A stretch of DNA of 64,000 nucleotides from Lampris incognitus (Eukaryota > Chordata > Actinopteri > Lampriformes > Lampridae): contig NC_079211.1 in the NCBI RefSeq assembly GCF_029633865.1, forward strand, positions 148,708,050 to 148,772,049, given 5' to 3'. The translations under genes and the position numbers were made by a program. The notes below the pieces were generated by a model. It saw nothing but the letters and a program-made list of their open reading frames with translations, was not told the DNA's origin and made no database searches. Positions 12,005-21,700 of this stretch are shown one piece after another. Numbering within the stretch: position 1 is the stretch's first letter; every line of letters starts with the position of its first letter.

Positions 12005-12660
12005 CAGCTGCTCCCGTTAGGGGGCGCCACAGCGCATCATCCGTTTCCATCTCTTCCTGTCTTCTGCATCTTCCTCTGTCACACCAGCCACCTGCATGTC
12101 CTCCCTCACCACATCCATAAATCTCCTCTTTGGCCTTCCTCTTCTCCTCTTCCCTGGCAGCTCCATATTCAGCATCCTTCTCCCAGTATACCCAGCATCT
12201 CTCCTCCACACATGTCCAAACCATCTTGCCTCTCTTGCTTGTTCTCTTCCCAGACAGCAGAATTGCTGTGGCCCAGACTCGTCATGTGCCACATATTTCC
12301 AAGATTGTGTTAAACAATCTAGTTAGAAACCCCACTGCCATCTCTCCTAAACACCTCCATGCCTCCACAGGTAGGTCATCAGCTGCCTTTCCAGTCTCCA
12401 TCCTCTTCATAGCTGCCCTCACTTCCTCCCTGCTAATCCACCGCACTTCCTGATTCACTGTCCCCACATCAACCAACCGTCTCCCTCTCTCATTGTCTTC
12501 ATTCACCAGCCCCTCATAGTACTCCCTCCACCTTCTCAACACACTCTCCTCGCTTGTCAGCACATGTCCATCTCTGTCCTTCGTCACCTTAACTTTGCTG
12601 TACTTCCTCATTCCGCCACCAAGTCCCCTTGTTTTCCTCCCTCTGCCCTGATGACACACC
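12005..12660 (-). mobile_element. RTE-type LINE, internally deleted copy
   Basis: On the - strand 12300-12650 encodes a linker/early RT piece ([21 protein letters not shown]), and 12005-12245 encodes the C-terminal end ([19 protein letters not shown]). The central RT is missing. At the junction (12250-12298) sits a fragment of the DNA element seen whole at 51861-52289. A TAG-type tail lies at 11990-12002. Confidence 0.8.
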
Positions 12661-13124
12661 AAGTGCCCTCCTAACTGTCTCCCTCGCCACTTCCGCAGTG
12701 GTTGCCCAGCCATATAATATGAATAAAGGAAGAGATAAACAGCAACTGGGCAGAAGGGTAGACAGATAAGCAGAGAGGGTGCGAGAGAGAAAGGGAAACA
12801 GATCAATTATTCCTTCTGCTACAAGGGGAAATGTCTTGCCACAGCACATACGTCACAAAATACAAGTTTCTGACATTAGAAAACAAGTTCACCTGTGCAG
12901 ATGCTCACACAGTTATATAAAAGTTCCCCTGTGTTTTTTTTAAAAATATCTTTGTATTCCCCCCATAGGGAGGGCATGTTGTGGCTGGCTTTTCTATTTT
13001 CAATGCATTGTATTATACTTACAATAAGAACCACCCAAACACAAACACAACCACCGCCTTTTACCGCTGAGCACTACAAGTCTTCCAGCCCCTGCACCCT
13101 ACCGCGACCGACAAGAGCGTTTCC
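12660..13124. other. no gene recognised
   Basis: Unassigned intergenic DNA between the RTE fragment and the dispersed repeat at 13125. Nothing convincing in either strand. Confidence 0.5.
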
Positions 13125-13455
13125 TAAAGCAGCGCCCCTAGCGGCGGCAGGAGGTATGCCACAGATACTTTTCTCCTCTGTGCATTGTGGGTTTGTATCT
13201 ACTAGTTGACCTCCTGTCTGCAGCGTCCCACAGACAGGCTGGTGAAGGGGAGTGGGCAGTAGGTAGTGATGAAAGCAGTTTGGGAACAGCAGAATATGTA
13301 GACGGAGCGTTTTTGTGCTGTTTCGCCGTCTAGCATAGTAACTGAGGTTGCTATTGGCAGCACGGCCGCTAGAGGTCGCATAGATGTAAAACGTAACTAT
13401 ACTAGGTCGTAATAAGCTGCTTGTACAAACGACCTACGGGGTCGTTTGTAATTAG
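13125..13455 (+). repeat. dispersed repeat, pair of 31640-32060
   Basis: Shares AGCGCCCCTAGCGGCGGCAG, CTCTGTGCATTGTGGGTTT, TTGCTATTGGCAG and GTAATAAGCTGC, in the same order, with 31640-32060. It ends near a perfect 10-bp inverted repeat (13425-13434 and 13440-13449, 5-nt spacer). Family unknown. Confidence 0.65.
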
Positions 13456-13544
13456 TGCTTTTACGGCCCCTCTTCTTTCTTTTCTTTCTTTTGTTTCTTT
13501 TGTTTCTTTGTTTTTAGCAGAGAGGCAGCAGAGCTCATCAGCTT

Positions 13545-14335
13545 GTGCGGTCGGCTGATTCACGGGGGAAAAGCCCCCGAGTGTCACGTGCGCGTGCGCG
13601 AGGCGGCTCTTCGCACCGCCGGTGTATTTTCGCACTTTGGTCTGTGACATATTTCCCATGTGAGGCTATAAAGGGGAACTTCCTGGTTCGCTCGCCAGAC
13701 AAGGGTAGCGTTTGTCATCGGGGTCCGGGGCCAGCCAGCCCGCCAGCCCGGCCCTCCGAAATTCCTGCTGGTTGCCGGAGACACTCACACAGTCGCCACA
13801 TTCAGCTTAGCGCGCGCGCGCGGACGCGCGCACAAAGGGGCGTGACGTCACCACGGGCTCAGAGCAGCGTACGGGCGCACGACGGATCCACTTCAGAACA
13901 AAGACCCGGTGCTGGTGCGGACGAGCTCAGGCTCGTGCTGCTGATGACGACACGCTTTATATATTCGGCAGCGCTTCCACGCTGACTCTTGTCTCGAGCG
14001 CCCGAGAGAACGTGTGGGTCGTGAGTTAGAACCCGCGTTCTCGTGTCAGAACTTCCGACGTGAAGCCCATCTACCGCTGCACAGCCGGTTCTGGTGTGAG
14101 GGTGCCGCCACACTGCTGTTGGAAGCCATTTATTTACTGTTTACTTGTGTGTGTGCGTGTGCGCGCGCGTTTGTGCGCGCGCGCGTGTGTTAGAAAACAG
14201 AATAGCAGTAACGCTCCTTCAGTCGCTGCTATGGGGGGGCACAGCCCGGCAGGCCCGGTAGGAAGGCTGCTGGCTGGCTGCTGTTCCGCCACAGTAAGCA
14301 GGGGGCCGTGGAGGAGGTAAGACGCGTGACCAAAC
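13545..14335 (+). promoter_or_regulatory. CpG-rich block with TATA and CRE motifs, candidate promoter
   Basis: CpG density here far exceeds the surroundings. CTATAAAGG lies at 13666-13674, and a full palindromic CRE (TGACGTCA) at 13843-13850. A second TATA-like TTATATAT is near 13957. An ATG at 14231 opens a short reading frame that meets a GAG|GTAAGA donor near 14316. It may be the 5' end of an unannotated transcript or a far-upstream promoter/first exon for itga2. No protein family is recognised. Confidence 0.4.
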
Positions 14336-14534
14336 CGCCGTGTCCCAGCACATCTCAGGGCCACTCTTCAATCTGGGGCAACTTTTGGCTTTTGAAATTT
14401 TGAAAAAATAAAAAAATACAGTTCTTTAAAATCAGTTTTGTTTTTGTTTTTTCCCCCCCAAAGCCTCTATTAAGTGGTCTTAAACAAGTATATTAGCATA
14501 GCTTTGATCGTCCTACATAATAACTTTGATATTG

Positions 14535-14990
14535 TAAGCGGTTATTTTCTTGCCCGGTGCGGGATTCGATACGGAGTGTCCGACACCCCTCGGCTAAAGG
14601 GTCAGACCCGTTAGCTAAGGGGGCTAACGTGTCTTATTAGTAGTTTACAATATTATGATGATTTTCTTTTCAAAGTTGTAACAGCAAAATGTGACGTAAT
14701 GACACGTGACGGTCATGACAATTTTCACTTTTTGGAGAAAAAGTTGGCTGAGTCTTAGACTTGCTAAGCTAACTTGTTAGCTAGCATACAATGTACAATG
14801 CATATACGTGAATAAAGTGAGATTTCTTATTTCTGAACTAAAACCCTCAATTAGTAACTAGTGTAAACTACTAATAAGACCCGTTAGCCCCTATCTAACG
14901 GATCTGCCCCTTTAGCCGAGCGGTTAGTGACGTCGCCTTGCGGTGCAGTACTCCTCGTATCGAATCCCGCACCGGGCAAGAAAATAGCTC
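14535..14990. mobile_element. foldback element with tRNA-like inverted arms
   Basis: The left arm (about 14540-14648) is the reverse complement of the right arm (about 14862-14985), with shared blocks GTAAACTACTAATAAGAC and CGAATCCCGCACCGGGCAAG. The right arm has an A box TAGCCGAGCGG (14913-14923) and a B-box-like GTATCGAATCC (14957-14967) on the + strand; the left arm has the same pair on the - strand. The centre is about 213 bp and has no ORF. Confidence 0.7.
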
Positions 14991-15044
14991 GGTTATAGTA
15001 GTTTGGTAACGACGACTAATAAACATTGCTAGGGATAATTTAGT

Positions 15045-15140
15045 AGCGCCAGGTCACCTGACTGCTGGACCAGGCTGCAGCATCCCCGCCACCCTGACAG
15101 CAGGATAAGCGGTTAAGACAATGGATGGATAGATGGACTA
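15045..15140 (+). mobile_element. SINE family A, 3' fragment
   Basis: Only the 3' end is present: CTGACAGCAGGATAAGCGG followed by ATGGATGGATAGATGG. Confidence 0.65.
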
Positions 15141-15875
15141 ATAAACATCCTCTCAGATCAGGACACAGAAATCTTCACATGACATTTGTGGACATGGAAA
15201 AGTCATGTTTCTGCCATGACCCGCTCGTGCGCCTCTGGTACTTCTAGTTTCCATGGCAACCACGCTGTCGTCGTTTGGGAAAACGTTATGGCTCTCTACA
15301 GTGTTGGGTGTGATGGTGTGATGTTCCGGAAGATGCTCTTGGTCATCTTCCAGTGATTCACAATCTTTCTCAAAGGGGGATTTTTACACGACTTGAAAAT
15401 AGGCTGCGTAGTTATTTTGCTTTGTTTTGTTTTGTTTTGTTCCAGGTAATGATAGATTTCCTGACAGCCAGTCGACCCGCCTTGTCCGTAAAAGGTGAAG
15501 ACGTGCAGGATCTCGTAATGTCTCTTAATCTCATTTCTCATCTACATTTACAGTCAAGTCAAGTCAAGTCCATGTTATCAGAGATTACGAAGTCCTGGGC
15601 GAGGTGTTTGTCTCCATCTTCATCGTGGTTCAGGAGTCCGCTGAATCTGCTCGTGCACAGCACGAGGGCTCACTCGTGCATGAATGACTTATTGGCAGCA
15701 GCGGTTTAAAGCGAATTATTCCCTTCAGTTACAAAATGCGACCAATCCCAGGAACTGGCTGTCAAATCCTTTTCATTAGAAATCCTCATGGGTCAGTTCC
15801 CGGTCCACATTAATCACATGACCACCGACTCATGCACCAGTGGGTGAGTGTGCACACGATTCAGCTTTTGAATCA
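15141..15875. other. no gene recognised
   Basis: Open but unconvincing frames only. A short TTTTG run lies at 15419-15441 and a small tandem CAAGT at 15552-15570. Confidence 0.5.
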
Positions 15876-16665
15876 GACCCCCCCCCAATACCTTCTGAAT
15901 CAGACAACACCCCCCATACCTTCTGAATCAGACCGCCCCATACCTTCTGAATCAGACCCTCCCCCCAATACCTTCTGAATCAGACCCCCCCATACCTTCT
16001 GAATCAGACCACACCCCCATACCTTCTGAATCAGACCCCCCCCCAATACCTTCTGAATCAGACCACACCCCCCATACCTTCTGAATCAGACCCTCCCCCA
16101 TACCTTCTGAACAGACCCCCCATACCTTCTCAATCAGACCACACCCCCATACCTTCTGAACAGACCACACCTCAATACCTTCTGAGTCAGACCACACCCC
16201 CCATACCTTCTGAATCAGACCACACCCCCATACCTTCTGAATCAGACCACACCCCCATACCTTCTGAACAGACCACACCTCAATACCTTCTGAATCAGAC
16301 CCTCCCCCCAATACCTTCTGAATCAGACCCCCCCATACGTTCTGAATCAGACCACACCCCCCATACCTTCTGAATCAGACCCCCCAATACCTTCTGAATC
16401 AGACCACACCTCCATACCTTCTGAATCAGACCCTCCCCCATACCTTCTGAACAGACCACACCTCCATACCTTCTGAATCAGACCACACCTCCATACCTTG
16501 TGAACAGACCACACCTCAATACCTTCTCAATCAGACCCTCCCCCATACCTTCTGAATCAGACCACACCCCCCATACCTTCTGAGTCAGACCACACACCCC
16601 ATACCGTCTGAATCAGACCCTCCCCCATACCTTCTGAATCAGACCCCCCCCCCCATACCCTTACA
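15876..16665. repeat. C-rich minisatellite, unit about 23-28 bp
   Basis: About thirty copies of CCTTCTGAATCAGAC plus a variable CCACACCCCCATA-type segment. The length of the C run differs between units. The - strand is open over parts of the array, but the predicted protein is only the translated repeat. Confidence 0.9.
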
Positions 16666-17329
16666 CCAAACCAAAACTTCTGAGTCAGTTAACAAGTCAG
16701 TGACAATTCTGAATACAAACAGTTCGTGGTCCATCTGCCGTGCCAACGCGCTCTTTGTTAGACGCTCCCAAGTATAAATGTCCTGCTAGATAAGAATGAT
16801 TACTCCAGTGAATGACGTAACAGGTGGATTATTTATGAAATCAGTTGTCGAATGCACAGAAATTGTTTGATTTGGGTAACAAGTGGCTATCCAACTGTTG
16901 GCACACCCAGTTGTCTATGAAGTGAGCGTGCAGGCCGTGTTGTAGCGTTGCGCCGGTCTCCCGGCATCATGGGGAACAAGCCGTTGAAGAAAGTGCTCCT
17001 GGTACCCAAATGATGGCAGTTTGTGGGTTTGTGCCTGAGATGTCCAAACCCGTCTGTGTGATTCGAGATGTGACTTGACACGGATGAAAAGATAAAGAAA
17101 GCTGAAGGTGTTGAAATCCCTGCCGTGCCCAGGGTGTCGACTGTGTGACCAGCGTTTCTGGAGTCGTGCCAGAAGATGGCCCAGCGCTCAGTTGCGTCGC
17201 TGTTGTCTCTAAAGCGCTCGCGTTTTACATGACTCATCGAGCGGGGCAGTGACTCAGTCGCAGTTGGGGCAGCGTGGTGTCTGGCTGCCTCGCGGCAGCC
17301 GATGCCCGCATATTAATGTGCGATCTGGG
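16666..17329. other. no gene recognised
   Basis: Unassigned sequence. A 116-codon - strand frame at 16887-17237 has no recognisable domain. Confidence 0.4.
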
Positions 17330-17945
17330 TCATCGGGGCTCGCCTGTTCCCCATCCCCCTGATTGGTGTTTCGGTTCGCCCGCGCCCCGCTCACCTGGTT
17401 GCCCCTGCTTCACTCACCCGTTCCCTTTTCTCCCATTGGCTGTTCCGTTGCCGCGCACCTGATTGGCTCCCCTACGTATATAGTCCCCCCTGGTTGCCTT
17501 GTCGGAGCGTGTGTCGCACACGCACACGCACACGCACACGCAGGGCTCTCTATCGCCGGATGCGCCACGTCCTGTTTCGAGCCTTTCCTGCGGTCTGTGG
17601 CGTCTGCTCCTGCTGTGTGCAAGTTCGTGTGTTTATTAAAACATTGTTCTTGCCCAGTCTGTCCGGGACTCGTGCCTGTGGGTCCTCCGTTCCTGCCCCC
17701 GGCGGGACCATGTATGTACCCGTGTCCCACTGAATGTCACGTGTGTATGTGTCCTCCAGACTCTCTACTGAATACACAAGGGCTAATTTATTATATCTTT
17801 GATGTCCTCTTTACCCTGTCAAGGTTTATATGTGTCTGTTGTCTTCTTTAATCATTGGCTGCTTTGAATTTGTGCACGTTCACTAAAATGTAAAACGCTG
17901 TAATGTTTGATTGCTTAATAAATTGGTTGATTACTGTGTCGGTTC
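17330..17945 (+). promoter_or_regulatory. compact promoter-to-poly(A) unit, possibly a solo LTR
   Basis: Three inverted CCAAT boxes (ATTGG at 17363, 17436 and 17463) stand before GTATATAG at about 17476-17483. About 430 bp later comes AATAAA (about 17917). A CA-rich dyad lies just after the TATA. The arrangement resembles an LTR or a small non-coding unit. No terminal TG/CA or target duplication was found, so the assignment is open. Confidence 0.3.
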
Positions 17946-17947
17946 CT

Positions 17948-18450
17948 CTCCTGGATCTCCACCTTGTCGTGGTGGAGAGGCTTGCATGTACATTTCATCC
18001 CAAAGACTGTCCCGGGGATGGCTACTGGTTGGGTCACCCAAGGTGGATAAGTCGGGGGGGGGGGTGGTAGGTCAAGGGGGAGGGTTCTAGACGAAGCGCG
18101 ATCCAACAGAGACCTCAGTGGCGGAACTGGCGGAAGATGTCTCCAGGTCACGATGCCAGTGAAGGCGGAGGGTGGTCCCCAATCGTCTTGGTTCTCCATG
18201 CCATTGGACTCTGCCCGCCCCCCCCCCAAAAGACCGTGCGGTGGCTGCACGCGCATCAGCCACCGCAGGTAAAAAGCTGTCTCGCGCAGGCGTCCTCCCA
18301 TTATGCGGCCCAGGATCGGCCTCTATGCCCACCTGAAGACCCAGAAGGAGGACGGTCCTCCTTGATCCCGACTGACCGCCGATGAGGATGATGAGGATGA
18401 GGATGATGATGTTGGGCGGCGGAGGGGTTTCTTTTTTCACCGAGTGTGGC
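17948..18450 (-). mobile_element. non-LTR retrotransposon 5' fragment (tentative)
   Basis: The segment CCACCTTGTCGTGGTGGAGAGG is a common teleost retroelement landmark. On the - strand a frame contains VLLLGLQVGIEADPGPH (18306-18350), which resembles the 2A-like motif seen near the N-terminus of some LINE proteins. No RT remains. Confidence 0.4.
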
Positions 18451-18548
18451 TTGTGACCGTGTGACGCACACTTCACAATATAACTGGGTGTAGTTTGGGG
18501 GGTGCGCGCGCGGTGATGAAGCCGTCCGCAGACCTGCGCGTCGTCATT

Positions 18549-18556
18549 TGACGTCA
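18549..18556 (+). promoter_or_regulatory. full CRE upstream of itga2 start
   Basis: TGACGTCA, a perfect palindromic CREB/ATF site, 97 bp before the itga2 ATG, inside a short CpG-rich stretch. No TATA box is obvious between it and the start. Confidence 0.45.
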
Positions 18557-18652
18557 CGCTTGGGCGTGAACGCCCATCGACACGGTGAGCCAGAACCAAG
18601 CCAGACAAGTGCAGGACACCGGACCGTTCCCCCCTCAAATGGAATAGAAACG

Positions 18653-18701
18653 ATGACGGAGTACTTCGGGAGCAAACTGCTGTTCACTGCCCTGGCTCTA
18701 G
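18653..18701 (+). CDS. itga2: itga2 exon 1 (start codon, signal peptide)
   Basis: ATG in AAACGATGA context. Encodes [16 protein letters not shown], a hydrophobic signal sequence, ending at a CTAG|GTGAGT donor, phase 1. This ATG is chosen because it gives a leader of normal length and the phase exon 2 needs. Confidence 0.85.
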
Positions 18702-21700
18702 GTGAGTGCGGAATATCCATATCCATGAGCACTTTTCTCGGGAAACTCGGATTTCCTGGAGTTTTGCGGGGCTGACTGCGCCCCTAACGCACAACTTCAG
18801 AGCCGCTCTCTCCAGCTCACCTCCCGTCGCGTCCTCTCTTACAGTTTTGAACACGCTGCTTCTGTTGTTGTTTGTTTTGTTGTTGTTTTGTTTTGTTTAC
18901 ACGTGCTGAACGATTTTCCCCTTAAATATCGGATCACACCAAGACCGGTAAGGACCACACAGGATGAGCGGCGTCTTCATTTCAGCCGCGTCCACTTTCA
19001 AATACTGGATCCGAACAGAGACGCCAGCCTTTCTGAGGCGGATTCCGCGTTACTCGGTGGGTCGGGTCAGGTTAGGACAGCCGGGGACCAGCAGTTTCTA
19101 CACCACGTTGTGAATGGACCCACCACTCCCCAGACCGGGGTTGGGCAGTCGTATCCAGTAGGGGCCAGTGTGGGTGAAGGTTTTTGTTGCAACCAAGCGG
19201 TTACACACCTGATCAGGAGCTTTACACACCTGACCAGGAGCTTTACACACTTGATCAGGAGCTTTACACAAGCGGTTACACACCTGATCAAGAGCTTTAC
19301 ACACCTGATCAGGAGCTTTACACACCTGACCAGGAGCTTTACACAAGCGGTTACACACCTGATCAGGAGCTTTACACACCTGACCAGGAGCTTTACACAC
19401 TTGATCAGGAGCTTTACACACCTGACCAGGAGCTTTACACACCTGATCAGGAGCTTTACACACCTGATCAGGAGCTTTACACACTTGACCAGGAGCTTTA
19501 CACACTTGATCAGGAGCTTTACACACCTGACCAGGAGCTTTACACACCTGATCAGGAGCTTTACACACCTGATCAGGAGCTTTACACACCTGATCAGGAG
19601 CTTTACACATCTGACTAGGAGCTTTACACACCTGATCAGGAGCTTTACACACCTGACCAGGAGCTTTACACACCTGATCAGGAGCTTTACACACCTGACC
19701 AGGAGCTTTACACACCTGATCAGGAGCTTTACACACCTGATCAGGAGCTTTACACACCTGACCAGGAGCTTTACACACCTGACCAGGAGCTTTACACACT
19801 TGATCAGGAGCTTTACACACCTGACCAGGAGCTTTACACACCTGATCAGGAGCTTTACACACTTGATCAGGAGCTTTACACACTTGATCAGGAGCTTTAC
19901 ACACTTGATCAGGAGCTTTACACACCTGATCAGGAGCTTTACACCCTTGATCAGGAGCTTTACACACCTGATCAGGAGCTTTACACAAGCGGTTACACAC
20001 CTGATCAGGCGCTTTACACACTGGCCCTTTCTTCTGGATAAAATGACCCACCCCCGCCCTAGCCTAGACCATCCCACATGGAGACATATATGATAAGATA
20101 AGAACCCTGACTCATTTTTACTCCTGTCACGCTTCTTGTGCAATAAGTCACTAAAACAGTTTGTGTGTCTGGCCTGAAACACGAAGTCTTTAAAACGTGT
20201 GTAAACCTGTCCCCGATGCAAAAACACACGCGCAATTAAGCAGCACACTGATTTGTAGGTAATATAAGAGTAGTGTACACGAGTTCACTAATAATCAAAT
20301 TGGTTATTGTCATATCGTCATACACAATTTTTGTGGTCTAATGTATAGATAACGAGACTCTACGGCCTCATGTGGTCTGACGTATTTGAGGAAGTATTAT
20401 TTGAGAACTAGATTTGGTTCGATGTTCTCTACATTACCAAACAGTTCAACGTGATGCACCTCAGCTGGGTTCCTAAACATGGTGTTGTGTAGACCGAGAT
20501 CAGGGACCGGGTGTGTTAACAGATAAGTTATTAATAATTAATCACGTTGAGTTTCTTTAGTTATCAAACCGCTTTCATGGAGAAATGATGACGACGACTG
20601 GCGGCAGGTTCCTCCTTTGAGGAGAACAGGAACACGTCCCTCTGTTTGCTCTGGTCTGTTGTGTTGGTTTTCTTGTATTTTGTCAAACAATAATCCTCAT
20701 TTTCTTCAAGCGGCTCCACTTTTGCTGCTGTTTGCTTTTCTTCCGACGGCTCTTTAGGGAGTTACATGTATAGATGTAGTGAATTCGGGGGGGGGGGGGG
20801 ACAGCCGGGAACCGCCGCAGCCGGGACGCGAACCCGGGTCGCCCGCATCACAGGCAACGGCATTAACCAGTCGACTAAAGCAGTGGTTCTCAACCTTTTT
20901 GGGGTCCTGGACCCCCTGCGTATTTTTGATCTACCCTGAGGACCCCTCCACCTGATCTTGGGGGAGGGGGGGTTGCAATTTGATAGAAACAGTAGAAACT
21001 GCATTTTAAATTGCATTATAGCATTTATTCACTCTTTGGGGCAAAAATAAGAGCTTTCAGTTGTAACTTAGATATAGTTAACAAAACAGAATTCTTATGC
21101 AGTAACTTTCAGATATATGTAACAAAACAGAATATGTATGCAGTAACTTTCAGATATATGTAACAAAACAGAATTCTTATGCAGTAACTTTCAGATATAT
21201 GTAACAACACAGAATATGTATTCAGTAACTTTCAGATATATGTAACAACAGAATTTTTATGCAGTAACTTTCAGATATATGTAACAAAACATAATTCTTA
21301 TGCAGTAACTTTCAGATATATGTAACAACACAGAATATGTATTCAGTAACTTTCAGATATATGTAACAACACAGAATATGTATTCAGTAACTTTCAGATA
21401 TATGTAACAAAACAGAATATGTATTCAGTAACTTTCAGATATATGTAACAACAGAATTTTTATGCAGTAACTTTTAACAATGCACACGGGAGCGAGATCT
21501 CTTATTAAAATACAATAAATTACACTTGTGAAACAGATGTAATTAGAGAAAAAAGTCCTGTTACCCTTTATAGTTTAGGTAGATAAAGGTCTCAGTCACA
21601 TTTGAGTAAAATAATCCTATTTCTATAAATGTCATAGGATCTTTTTTTTTTAAAGATATTTTATTTTCACGGACCCCTTGCAATCACACCACGGACCACT

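Noticed and set aside
15952..16311. 119-codon repeat protein on the - strand
   Set aside because: Product of the C-rich minisatellite; the frame depends only on unit length.
17363..17851. 162-codon ORF as a novel gene
   Set aside because: Overlaps promoter-like motifs and a CA/GC low-complexity stretch, and shows no domain or splice support.
18888..20093. Two long open frames (401 and 393 codons) on opposite strands
   Set aside because: They are translations of the 21-bp minisatellite; no domain, no codon bias and identical 7-residue periods.
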